64,000 bases of DNA. It comes from an uncultured Eubacteriales bacterium. GTDB taxonomy: Bacteria; Bacillota; Clostridia; Oscillospirales; CAG-382. Positions 45,019 to 52,393 of the stretch are shown piece after piece. How positions within the stretch are numbered: the first letter of the stretch is position 1; the number at the start of each line of letters is the position of its first letter. The notes under the pieces are model-generated. The model was not told the origin of the DNA. It saw only the letters and a program-made list of their open reading frames with translations, and searched no databases. The stretch is taken from the NCBI GenBank assembly GCA_934479825.1, contig CAKSOW010000003.1:66664-130663 (forward strand), in the 5' to 3' direction. A program made the position numbers and the translations under genes.

Positions 45019-45729
45019 ATGACGGTCATGGCATACTTGGAGGTTTCGGATCTAACCAAAAGCTTCGGCGAGGGCGGCGGAAAAGTGGAGGTTTTGCGCG
45101 GCGTCAATATGACGGTGGAAAAAGGTGAAATGTGCACGATCTTAGGCCCGTCGGGAAGCGGAAAATCCACGCTTTTGAACGTCATCGGCGGTTTGGACGG
45201 TGCAGACGGCGGAAAAATTATAATTGACGGGAAGAACCTGGTCGGTCTGGACGCCGAAGAATTGTCCGCCTTCCGGCGCGATTACCTCGGTTTTGTTTTT
45301 CAGTTTTATAACTTGGTGCCGAATTTAACGGTGTTAGAGAACATTGAAGTGGGCGAATACCTGTCGGACGAGCCGTTGGATATGGAGGAAATTTTACAGG
45401 TACTCGGCTTGGAGGAACTGAAAAACCGCTTTCCGCATGAACTTTCGGGCGGTCAACAGCAACGGTGTTCCATCGGCCGTGCGCTCATTAAGAACCCCAA
45501 ACTTCTTTTGTGTGATGAACCTACCGGCGCGCTCGACTACAAGACATCCAAAGACATTCTTTCGCTCATCGAACGGATCAATGCCGCCTATAACACCACC
45601 ATCCTCATGGTTACGCACAACGAAACCATCAGTGCCATGACGCATAAGACCGTATATTTAAAGGATGGCGCGGTAAGCAAGATCACCGCCACGCAAAAGC
45701 GCGTCCATGCGCTTGACTTGGAATGGTGA
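45019..45729 (+). CDS. ABC transporter ATP-binding protein, MacB/LolD type
   Basis: The 236-residue ATPase has Walker A LGPSGSGKSTLLN, Q-loop FVFQFYNLVPN, signature LSGGQQQRCSIGRAL, Walker B LLLCDEPTGALD and H-loop MVTHNE. The sequence class (VLRGVNMTVEKGEMCTILGP) is that of the FtsX-permease partners, which drive peptide or lipid extrusion or mechanotransmission. ATG at 45019 is used; ATG at 45028 fits the family start MAYLEVSDLTKSF equally well. The stop lies 4 bp before the permease start. Confidence 0.93.
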   Translation: MTVMAYLEVSDLTKSFGEGGGKVEVLRGVNMTVEKGEMCTILGPSGSGKSTLLNVIGGLDGADGGKIIIDGKNLVGLDAEELSAFRRDYLGFVFQFYNLVPNLTVLENIEVGEYLSDEPLDMEEILQVLGLEELKNRFPHELSGGQQQRCSIGRALIKNPKLLLCDEPTGALDYKTSKDILSLIERINAAYNTTILMVTHNETISAMTHKTVYLKDGAVSKITATQKRVHALDLEW

Positions 45730-45733
45730 CGCC

Positions 45734-48286
45734 ATGGTGTTGAACAGACGCTTATTCCGGGATTTCAAGGAAAATCTGGTGCGCAATCTTGCCATGATTC
45801 TCATTGTCGCGCTTTCCATGGCATTGGTGGTGGCGCTTTGCTCCAACACGGAATGCTTGAACTATGTCATTCACGACGAATGGGAAAAATGCAAGGTCGA
45901 AGACGGCAGTTTTGAAACCTATGTGCCGCTGTCCAAACGGAATCTGCTGGATTTATCCGAATTGGATGTCACAATTGAAAAAATGTTCTACACCGACGTT
46001 CCGGTAAGCGACGTATCGGTATTGCGCTTTTTTGTTAATCGCAAAAATATTGACCTTGCGTTTGTTGAACAGGGCAAAACGCCGCAGAACGATCATGAGA
46101 TTTTCATGGAAAAGCTGTATGCCAAAAACCATTCTATTTCGGTCGGCGACACGTTTTATGTCGGCTCGTATCCGTTCATGGTGTGCGGCATCGGCTGTAT
46201 TCCCGATTACGGCTATGTCAAGCAGAACACGTCGGACGTAGCGCAGAACGATGAATTTTCGGTGGTTTTAGTCACTTCCGGCGCATTTAACGCCGTTAAG
46301 GGCACAAACAAGGTCGTTTATAACTATGCCTATCGGTTAGGAGAAAACTGTACAGCCAAGGATTTAAAAAAGAAATTGGTCAAGTTGGATTTTGACCCGA
46401 ACTCCGTCAAGGATACCTACATTCGCCATCAGATCGCCCAGGCTGACGCGTTGAACGCCGGATTCTACGCTTTTACCGATGCTGTCCGCTACGGTTCGGA
46501 AAGTCTGGCGCGCGGCATTCATTCGGTCGGACGCGCCTATGCGGCCTATGACGGCGAACGCGCGACCAAAGAATTATATAACGGCGCCATGTCGCTGTCC
46601 GATGCGGCTCTTGCCTTTCAAGAGCAATACGGCTCTTATCTTGCCGCAAACACAAAAGTCGAATTTATCAATCTGTCCGGCTTTGCCGAGGCAAAATACA
46701 GCATCCGCATCAACGACCCGTTGAACGATTCCAAGCTCGGCAAGCAGGCGGCTCTTGTGGTCGGCGTGATATTGCTGATGCTTCTTGTGTATATGCTTGC
46801 GATCTTCGCCGGCGGCACGATCGAAAAGGAACGCGCCATTATCGGAACGCTGTATGCCTTAGGGTACAGCAAAAAAGAAATTTTGTCGCACTACATGAAG
46901 ATACCGATATTCATTACGCTTTTCGGTTCGGTTGTCGGTACGCTTTGCGGTTTTAAACTGGTGGATTTTCTGTCGGTTACATACAGTACGATGTATTCGT
47001 TTCCGGACCTTGTGCATATTTATCCGCTGTATGTCGAATTATATGCCATCGGTATGCCGGCTTTCCTTGCCTATGTCATCAACCGGCATGTGCTGCGCAA
47101 AAAGCTCGACGAAACACCGTTGCAGATGATGCACGAAAAAGTGACCGGCATCGGACGGCTGAATTTTGAGCTGCACGGCATGAGCTTTTCGGCGAAATAC
47201 CGCATCCGTCAGTTCTGCCGCGAGATAAAGGGGAACTTAACGTTATTTGCCGGCGTGCTTCTGTCGGTGCTTCTCATGATGTTCTCGTTTGCCTGCTTTG
47301 GAAGTATATCGTCGTATATCAAAAGCGTCGCAGACGATGTGCATTACGAATATCTATACGTTTTGCGCAATCCGGTGGAAGATCTGCCCAAAAACGCGGT
47401 AGTCGGCTATACAGCCGGGTTCAATGTGGACTATGCCATGACCGGCGGCGAAATGGAAGTGACGCTTTCAGGTATCGGGCGCGACAATCCATATTTTGAT
47501 TTTTCCGGCACGCTTTCCGACGACCCGGGCGAGGTGTTCATGTCGAATTCCGTCCGAATCAAATTCGGCTATAAGGTCGGCGACACGGTAGTATTTCATG
47601 ACAGCGCCGCCGACAAGCGATATGCCTTCAAGATTGCCGGTGAAGTCACGTTCGGCAGCGGCCTGTATTTCTTTATGGATCTTGACGCAATGCGCGAAGC
47701 GTTCGGACTTGAATACTTCGACAAGGACGATCTCAAAAAAGGCGAACGCATTCCAAAAGCAAGCGATTATTATTACAACACGGTTTATTCGGATGTCCCT
47801 CTTACCTTTCATCACAATATGATGGTCTCCCAGATCGTCAAAACCGATTTACAGCGCGGCGCGGACAAATTCATGACGCTGATGGGCGATATGATCTATC
47901 TGTTAATCGGGGTATCGGTGATCATTTTCGTGTCGGTGATGTATTTACTGATGAAGTTAGAGATTGACCGAAGCAGTTTTTCCGTTTCGCTCTTAAAGGC
48001 GCTCGGCTACAAGGAAAAGACGGTCAACAGCTTTTATATCGGCAGTTCGTTCTATGTGACGCTCGTGTCAGTCGTTTTCGGTATGCCGGTCTGCAAACTG
48101 GTCGTAAATGTGATGTATCCGTACTGTGTTTCCAACGTCAACGGCGGTTTTCCGGCCGTCGTCGCACCGATGCAGTATGTGTATATCGCGCTCATTGCCT
48201 TTGCCAGCTTTTTTGCCACGCGTGCGTTTCTGGTACGGTATTTGAAAAAGATCAAACTTACCGATATTTTAAAGAACCGCGAATGA
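45734..48286 (+). CDS. FtsX-like ABC transporter permease
   Basis: The start at 45734 gives 850 residues. One N-terminal helix (about 17-40) is followed by a large extracytoplasmic domain (about 45-345), helices near 350-480, a second extracytoplasmic domain (about 545-705) and three C-terminal helices, i.e. the duplicated FtsX topology. ERAIIGTLYALGYSKKEIL and SFSVSLLKALGYKEKTV are the two coupling-helix motifs of the FtsX domains. It forms an exporter with the preceding ATPase. The substrate is unknown; antimicrobial peptide resistance is a common role of such pairs. Confidence 0.9.
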   Translation: MVLNRRLFRDFKENLVRNLAMILIVALSMALVVALCSNTECLNYVIHDEWEKCKVEDGSFETYVPLSKRNLLDLSELDVTIEKMFYTDVPVSDVSVLRFFVNRKNIDLAFVEQGKTPQNDHEIFMEKLYAKNHSISVGDTFYVGSYPFMVCGIGCIPDYGYVKQNTSDVAQNDEFSVVLVTSGAFNAVKGTNKVVYNYAYRLGENCTAKDLKKKLVKLDFDPNSVKDTYIRHQIAQADALNAGFYAFTDAVRYGSESLARGIHSVGRAYAAYDGERATKELYNGAMSLSDAALAFQEQYGSYLAANTKVEFINLSGFAEAKYSIRINDPLNDSKLGKQAALVVGVILLMLLVYMLAIFAGGTIEKERAIIGTLYALGYSKKEILSHYMKIPIFITLFGSVVGTLCGFKLVDFLSVTYSTMYSFPDLVHIYPLYVELYAIGMPAFLAYVINRHVLRKKLDETPLQMMHEKVTGIGRLNFELHGMSFSAKYRIRQFCREIKGNLTLFAGVLLSVLLMMFSFACFGSISSYIKSVADDVHYEYLYVLRNPVEDLPKNAVVGYTAGFNVDYAMTGGEMEVTLSGIGRDNPYFDFSGTLSDDPGEVFMSNSVRIKFGYKVGDTVVFHDSAADKRYAFKIAGEVTFGSGLYFFMDLDAMREAFGLEYFDKDDLKKGERIPKASDYYYNTVYSDVPLTFHHNMMVSQIVKTDLQRGADKFMTLMGDMIYLLIGVSVIIFVSVMYLLMKLEIDRSSFSVSLLKALGYKEKTVNSFYIGSSFYVTLVSVVFGMPVCKLVVNVMYPYCVSNVNGGFPAVVAPMQYVYIALIAFASFFATRAFLVRYLKKIKLTDILKNRE

Positions 48287-48344
48287 GAAAAAACATATTT
48301 TTTCAGGTTTCAGCGTATCTTGACGCTCCGTTTAAAAATAATAC

Positions 48345-48373
48345 TTGACAAGATGGCAATGTTTGCATATAAT
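48345..48373 (+). promoter_or_regulatory. Sigma-A promoter of acpP
   Basis: Perfect TTGACA (48345-48350) and TATAAT (48368-48373) with a 17-bp spacer, 66 bp before the start codon. Confidence 0.9.
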
Positions 48374-48439
48374 TATGTGTGATGAATCGGAGAAAATCCG
48401 ATTTACTTGATAATTCCACGCAGAAAAGAGGTTTGACCC

Positions 48440-48667
48440 ATGGTAGAAACGATCATCGACTTGCTTGCCAAGCAGTTCCGTATCGACCCCGCCACCATTG
48501 ACGCAGATACCAACATTGTCGAGGATCTTGGCGCGGATTCGCTTGAAATCGTCGATATGCTTATGGCAATCGAAGAAAATTTCGGCATAACGGTTTCCGA
48601 TGAAGAAGCGCTTACGCTGAAAACCGTAAAAGACGTTGCGGATTTTATCGAAGAGAAAAAAATGTAA
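48440..48667 (+). CDS. acpP: Acyl carrier protein
   Basis: This 75-residue acidic protein has the phosphopantetheine site DLGADSLEIVDM with Ser34. The rest (MVETIIDLLAKQF, VKDVADFIEEKK) is the standard four-helix ACP fold. It carries growing acyl chains in fatty acid synthesis. It is monocistronic, with its own consensus promoter and a downstream hairpin, and is not next to fab genes, so a specialised carrier role is possible. Confidence 0.94.
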   Translation: MVETIIDLLAKQFRIDPATIDADTNIVEDLGADSLEIVDMLMAIEENFGITVSDEEALTLKTVKDVADFIEEKKM

Positions 48668-48746
48668 GGAACGCGGAGTCGCATCAACCGTTGCGTCAGA
48701 TACCGCATTTCAAAATTTTACATTTTTTACATTTAAAGGTATAAAT

Positions 48747-48797
48747 CGGGAGCATTATGCTGTAAAATAACAAAGAGCGTAATGCTCCCGGTTTGTT
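48747..48797 (+). terminator. Terminator-like hairpin after acpP
   Basis: A 14-bp stem CGGGAGCATTATGC/GCGTAATGCTCCCG with one mismatch and a 16-nt loop (48747-48790) is followed by GTTTGTT. It separates acpP from the cysteine desulfurase gene. Confidence 0.7.
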
Positions 48798-48870
48798 ATG
48801 CGTATAATACGCTTTTTTGATAAATATGCGCCCGTAAACGGCACATATAAAGAAAGGAATTTTCAATTCC

Positions 48871-50085
48871 ATGAGCGAAAAAAGATTTGTTTATGCCGAT
48901 AATGCGGCTACGACAAGCGTCCATCCGCGGGTACTTGCGGAAATGCTGCCGTATCTCGGCGAGTTTTACGGAAATCCGTCCAGCCTGTATTCCAAAGGCC
49001 AACAAGTGTTCACACTGTTGGAAGGCGCACGTGCGCGTATAGCGGCGCTTTTAGGCTGTGAAGCGCGTGAACTCTATTTCACCGGCTGTGGCTCGGAGGG
49101 CGATAACTGGGCCATTAAAGGCGCTGTGGACGCCTATTTGCAGAAAAACAAAGTAACCGCTTGCCATGTCGTCACCACCAAGATTGAACATCATGCCGTT
49201 CTCAATACCTGCAAAGCGCTGGAAAAGAAAGGCATTGCCGTTACCTATCTGGATGTCGATTCCAACGGCAAGGTAAATCCCGACGATGTGATAACCGCTT
49301 TGCGTGACGATACCTGTATCGTCGCTGTCATGTACGCCAACAACGAGATCGGTACGATTGAACCGATTGCCGAAATCGGCGCGAAAATCAAGGAATACAA
49401 TGCCGCAAACAACAAAAAAGTTCTGTTTTTCTCTGATGCGGTTCAGGCTGTCGGACATGTTCCGGTCGATATAAAGAGTTTAAACGTGGACATGCTTTCG
49501 CTTTCCGGACATAAATTCCGCGCCCCCAAAGGCGTAGGTGCGCTGTATATCAAGAGCGGCGTTGTCATCAAGAGTTTGATCGACGGCGGCGGCCAGGAAC
49601 GCGGCAAGCGCGGCGGCACGGAAAACGTTGCGTCGATCATGGGACTTGCCAAAGCGCTTGAAATTGCCTGCGACGAGATGAAAGATGACAATGCGCGTCT
49701 TGCCATGCTGCGCGACGAGCTGATCTACCGTCTGACGACCGAAATCCCGGAAGCGCAGTTGACGGGACACCCCACCAAGCGGCTTCCCGGAACGGCAAGC
49801 TTTGTCTTTAAATATATCGAGGGTGAATCCTTGCTGTTATTGCTTGACGCAGAGGGCGTTTGTGCGTCCACAGGCTCTGCCTGCTCGTCCAAGTCGCTCG
49901 AACCGTCGCACGTATTGCTGTCTATCGGACTGCCGCATGAAATTGCTCACGGTTCTCTCCGCTTAACGCTTTCTCACGAAACCACCAAAGAAGATGTGGA
50001 TTATATCGTCGAAAAAGTCAAATATGTGGTGCAGACGCTTCGCAACTTCTCGCCGATCTGCCCGAAAGAATTAAAGCAAAACTAA
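48871..50085 (+). CDS. Cysteine desulfurase (NifS/IscS)
   Basis: The 404-residue PLP enzyme removes sulfur from cysteine to supply Fe-S cluster assembly. It starts VYADNAATTSVHPRVL, has the PLP-interacting TTKIEHHAVLNTC and SDAVQAVGHVPVD, the Schiff-base Lys in SGHKFRAPKG (about residue 215) and the persulfide Cys in STGSACSSKS (about 337). GGGQERGKRGGTENVAS is also conserved. The IscU-like gene follows after 40 bp, so the two form a minimal Clostridia-type ISC module without IscR, IscA or HscAB. Confidence 0.95.
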   Translation: MSEKRFVYADNAATTSVHPRVLAEMLPYLGEFYGNPSSLYSKGQQVFTLLEGARARIAALLGCEARELYFTGCGSEGDNWAIKGAVDAYLQKNKVTACHVVTTKIEHHAVLNTCKALEKKGIAVTYLDVDSNGKVNPDDVITALRDDTCIVAVMYANNEIGTIEPIAEIGAKIKEYNAANNKKVLFFSDAVQAVGHVPVDIKSLNVDMLSLSGHKFRAPKGVGALYIKSGVVIKSLIDGGGQERGKRGGTENVASIMGLAKALEIACDEMKDDNARLAMLRDELIYRLTTEIPEAQLTGHPTKRLPGTASFVFKYIEGESLLLLLDAEGVCASTGSACSSKSLEPSHVLLSIGLPHEIAHGSLRLTLSHETTKEDVDYIVEKVKYVVQTLRNFSPICPKELKQN

Positions 50086-50125
50086 CCGAACGCGTGTTAT
50101 TTTCGATTATAAGGGAGGATTACCC

Positions 50126-50593
50126 ATGTTATATTCAGCCAAGGTCATGGATCATTTCACACATCCGCGCAATGTCGGCGAAATGCCCGACGCTACGGCA
50201 ACCGGCGAAGTCGGCAATGCCAAATGCGGCGATATCATGAAGATCTATTTGAAGATCGACGAAAACGACATCATCACCGACGCTAAATTTGAAACATTCG
50301 GCTGTGCGTCTGCAATTGCAACCTCTTCCATGGCAACCGAGCTTATCAAAGGTCAGCCGATCTCCAAAGCGCTTGAACTGTCCAATGCCGCCGTTGTTGA
50401 GGCTCTCGACGGACTTCCGCCGGCCAAGATCCATTGTTCGGTGCTCGCCGAAGAAGCGGTCAAAGCGGCCATTTTAGACTACTACAAAAAGACCGGACGC
50501 GATACAACCGAATTGGAAAAAGAATGCGGCGGCTGTTGCTCTTGCTGCGGCGGTCATGAAGAGGAACACCATGCGGTTCCCGAAGAGGAATAA
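50126..50593 (+). CDS. IscU/NifU-N iron-sulfur scaffold protein
   Basis: The 155-residue protein has the NifU N-terminal fold start MLYSAKVMDHFTHPRNVGEM and the three cluster-ligand cysteines: AKCGD (Cys34), FGCASA (Cys60) and IHCSVLAEEA (Cys104), with the Asp after Cys34. It ends in an extra Cys/His/Glu-rich tail (CGGCCSCCGG then HEEEHH), common in Clostridia versions and possibly metal-holding. It accepts sulfur from the desulfurase encoded just upstream and passes clusters on. Function is cytoplasmic. Confidence 0.94.
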   Translation: MLYSAKVMDHFTHPRNVGEMPDATATGEVGNAKCGDIMKIYLKIDENDIITDAKFETFGCASAIATSSMATELIKGQPISKALELSNAAVVEALDGLPPAKIHCSVLAEEAVKAAILDYYKKTGRDTTELEKECGGCCSCCGGHEEEHHAVPEEE

Positions 50594-50612
50594 AAACGAA
50601 AGAAGAAGCAGA

Positions 50613-51065
50613 ATGAAAAACGTTTATATTGCCAACGACCATGCGGCGGTCGATTTGAAAAATGAGCTTTGTCCTTATATCGAAAGCCTTGGTTTCCATG
50701 TCATCAACTTAGGTACAGACGAAAAAACAAGCGTCAACTATCCGGAATATGCCGAAAAAGCGGCCAAGGCGGTACTTGCCGATGAGGGCTCGCTCGGCAT
50801 TCTGATCTGCGGAACCGGTATCGGCATGTCGCTTGCCGCAAACAAGGTACATGGAATTCGCGCCGCGGCAGTCAGTGAAGTATACAGTGCGAAATTAACG
50901 CGCATGCACAACGATGCCAATATGGTGTGTATCGGGGCGCGCGTCATTGGGCCGGAAACGGCGAAAATGATTGTGGAAGCCTTTTTGACAACTCCGTTCG
51001 AGGGCGGCCGTCATCAAAAACGTGTTAATATGATCACGGAGATCGAAGAAAGAGAATCCAAATAG
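50613..51065 (+). CDS. rpiB: Ribose-5-phosphate isomerase B
   Basis: The start at 50613 gives 150 residues, the usual RpiB length; the frame opens upstream inside the IscU gene. Motifs are YIANDHAAVDLK (Asp9, His10), LICGTGIGMSLAANK with catalytic Cys66, and HGIRAAAV and MHNDANMVCIGARV for phosphate binding. It interconverts ribose-5-phosphate and ribulose-5-phosphate; some family members act on allose-6-phosphate. It follows the scaffold gene by 19 bp and is probably in the same transcript. Confidence 0.94.
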   Translation: MKNVYIANDHAAVDLKNELCPYIESLGFHVINLGTDEKTSVNYPEYAEKAAKAVLADEGSLGILICGTGIGMSLAANKVHGIRAAAVSEVYSAKLTRMHNDANMVCIGARVIGPETAKMIVEAFLTTPFEGGRHQKRVNMITEIEERESK

Positions 51066-51072
51066 GGTGTTG

Positions 51073-51106
51073 TTCCGTCGGGAAACATCTCTGTTTCCCG
51101 ACGGAA
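51073..51106 (+). terminator. Hairpin after rpiB
   Basis: A 15-bp perfect stem TTCCGTCGGGAAACA/TGTTTCCCGACGGAA with a TCTC loop begins 8 bp after the rpiB stop. No clear U-run follows, so termination is likely but not certain. Confidence 0.6.
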
Positions 51107-51161
51107 TTGGGACGGCACAAACAGTATTTTTCGACAAAACAAAGTTTTTTGCGAAAAACCC

Positions 51162-51190
51162 TTGACAAGTTGCGCTCTTTATGGTATTAT
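51162..51190 (+). promoter_or_regulatory. Promoter of tRNA-Lys
   Basis: TTGACA (51162-51167), a 17-bp spacer and TATTAT (51185-51190) lie 37 bp before the tRNA. Confidence 0.85.
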
Positions 51191-51226
51191 ATTAAGGCTG
51201 TGAAACGAAAGAACGTTTTCTCTGTT

Positions 51227-51302
51227 GCCCCTGTAGCTCAGCCGGTAGAGCACATGACTTTTAATCATGGTGTCCGGAGTTCGATTCTCCGCAGGAGCAC
51301 CA
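51227..51302 (+). tRNA. tRNA-Lys (anticodon TTT)
   Basis: The 76-nt cloverleaf has D-stem GCTC/GAGC, anticodon stem CATGA/TCATG with loop CTTTTAA (anticodon TTT), T-stem CGGAG/CTCCG with loop TTCGATT, and encoded CCA. The acceptor stem GCCCCTG/CAGGAGC has one C-A mismatch (base 3, 51229, with base 70, 51296); CAGGGGC would pair perfectly. It has its own promoter and terminator. Confidence 0.95.
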
Positions 51303-51343
51303 ACCCCCGACAAATACTTGCGTATTTGTCGGGGGTTCTTTTT
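51302..51343 (+). terminator. Terminator after tRNA-Lys
   Basis: A 16-bp perfect stem AACCCCCGACAAATAC/GTATTTGTCGGGGGTT with a TTGC loop is followed by TCTTTTT. Confidence 0.93.
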
Positions 51344-51349
51344 ATGTAA

Positions 51350-51490
51350 AGCCGGGAAAGAGCGTTTCCGGTTTTACCGGAAAAACCAAAGACGCTCGAT
51401 GGCAAACCATCGAGCGTCAAATTTTAAATTCTTTTGCCCCACTTTTCTTTTAAGAAAAGCGGGCTCAGTTTAAGGGCGAGCAACCCTTGT
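51350..51490 (-). repeat. Short hairpin element, copy 2, downstream of the nucleotidyltransferase gene
   Basis: Read on the minus strand, this repeats the nagA-downstream element: AAGGGTTGCTCGCCCTT, then the hairpin CGCTTTTCTT/AAGAAAAGTG, CAAAAGAATT, and the stem GACGCTCGATGG/CCATCGAGCGTC. It begins about 9 bases after the gene's stop codon. Orientation relative to the upstream gene is the same in both copies, as expected for a terminator-associated repeat. Confidence 0.8.
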
Positions 51491-51498
51491 ACATGCGT

Positions 51499-52356
51499 TT
51501 AGGCCTTGAACTTGTCGTATAACCCCTTGGCACAGAGTGCGGCAATCGCATCCACGACCGACTGCTTGTCTTCCTTGTAGGTAACTCCATACCACTTGTC
51601 GTCGGTGTAGAGAACCTTGACTTTTTCACCGTCAACCTTGATCATTTTGTCCACAATGCGCGGAAGCAGATATTCGCTCTTCAATTCCGTCCCCTGCTCG
51701 GCAAGGAATTTCACAAAACCGCTTTCCAGCTCATCAAACAGCTTCGGCATAAAACCGAACATGTTCATGGACGCAATGGTGTCTGCCGGAAAATCATTGT
51801 CTTTCGGAATCGAGAGATGCTCCGTCACGCCGGTGAGGTAGTTGTTCGCGTCGATATCGCAGATACCGCGCGCAACCGTGCCGTTTTCGCTGACCGTGTT
51901 CTGCAGCTTGTAACCGACCATACAGGTCTCCGTGCTGGTCTCAAAATGTTTCTTCAATACCTTGTAGCCGCCTTTTCCGTAGAAATCGTCGGCATTGATA
52001 ACAGCAAACGGGCCATGGATGAAGTTCTTCGCGCAGAGAACCGCCTGACCGGTACCCCACGGCTTTACACGGTTTTCGGGAACCGTATAGGGCGCAGGAA
52101 TGTCATCCAATTCCTGGAAAGCATATTCAACGTCGATCATCTTTTCGATTCTCTTGCCGATGATCTCACGGAAATCATGCTCAATCGCCTTTTTGATGAC
52201 AAAAACCGCTTTGTCAAAACCGGCTTCAAGGGCATCGTAAACGGAAAATTCGAGAATTACCTCGCCGTGCGGGCCGACCGGTTCGATCTGCTTCAAACCG
52301 CCGAAACGACTGCCCATACCGGCCGCCATTACAAGAAGTGTCATTTTGTTGTCCAT
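51499..52356 (-). CDS. Sugar-phosphate nucleotidyltransferase-like protein
   Basis: The 285-residue protein starts MTLLVMAAGMGSRFGGLKQI, the glycine-rich nucleotide-binding loop of the NTP-transferase superfamily, with the modified form seen in UTP- or CTP-using enzymes. PWGTGQAVLCAKNFI and FAVINADDFYGKGGYKVL (metal-binding Asp) are also present. The substrate is not certain; the form is not that of classical GalU or RmlA and resembles nucleotidyltransferases encoded beside cell-envelope genes. It lies 37 bp downstream of the Clp ATPase gene on the same strand. Confidence 0.82.
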   Translation of the reverse strand: MDNKMTLLVMAAGMGSRFGGLKQIEPVGPHGEVILEFSVYDALEAGFDKAVFVIKKAIEHDFREIIGKRIEKMIDVEYAFQELDDIPAPYTVPENRVKPWGTGQAVLCAKNFIHGPFAVINADDFYGKGGYKVLKKHFETSTETCMVGYKLQNTVSENGTVARGICDIDANNYLTGVTEHLSIPKDNDFPADTIASMNMFGFMPKLFDELESGFVKFLAEQGTELKSEYLLPRIVDKMIKVDGEKVKVLYTDDKWYGVTYKEDKQSVVDAIAALCAKGLYDKFKA

Positions 52357-52393
52357 GTTGTATTACTCCTTTTGTTATTTGATTGGCATAAAT

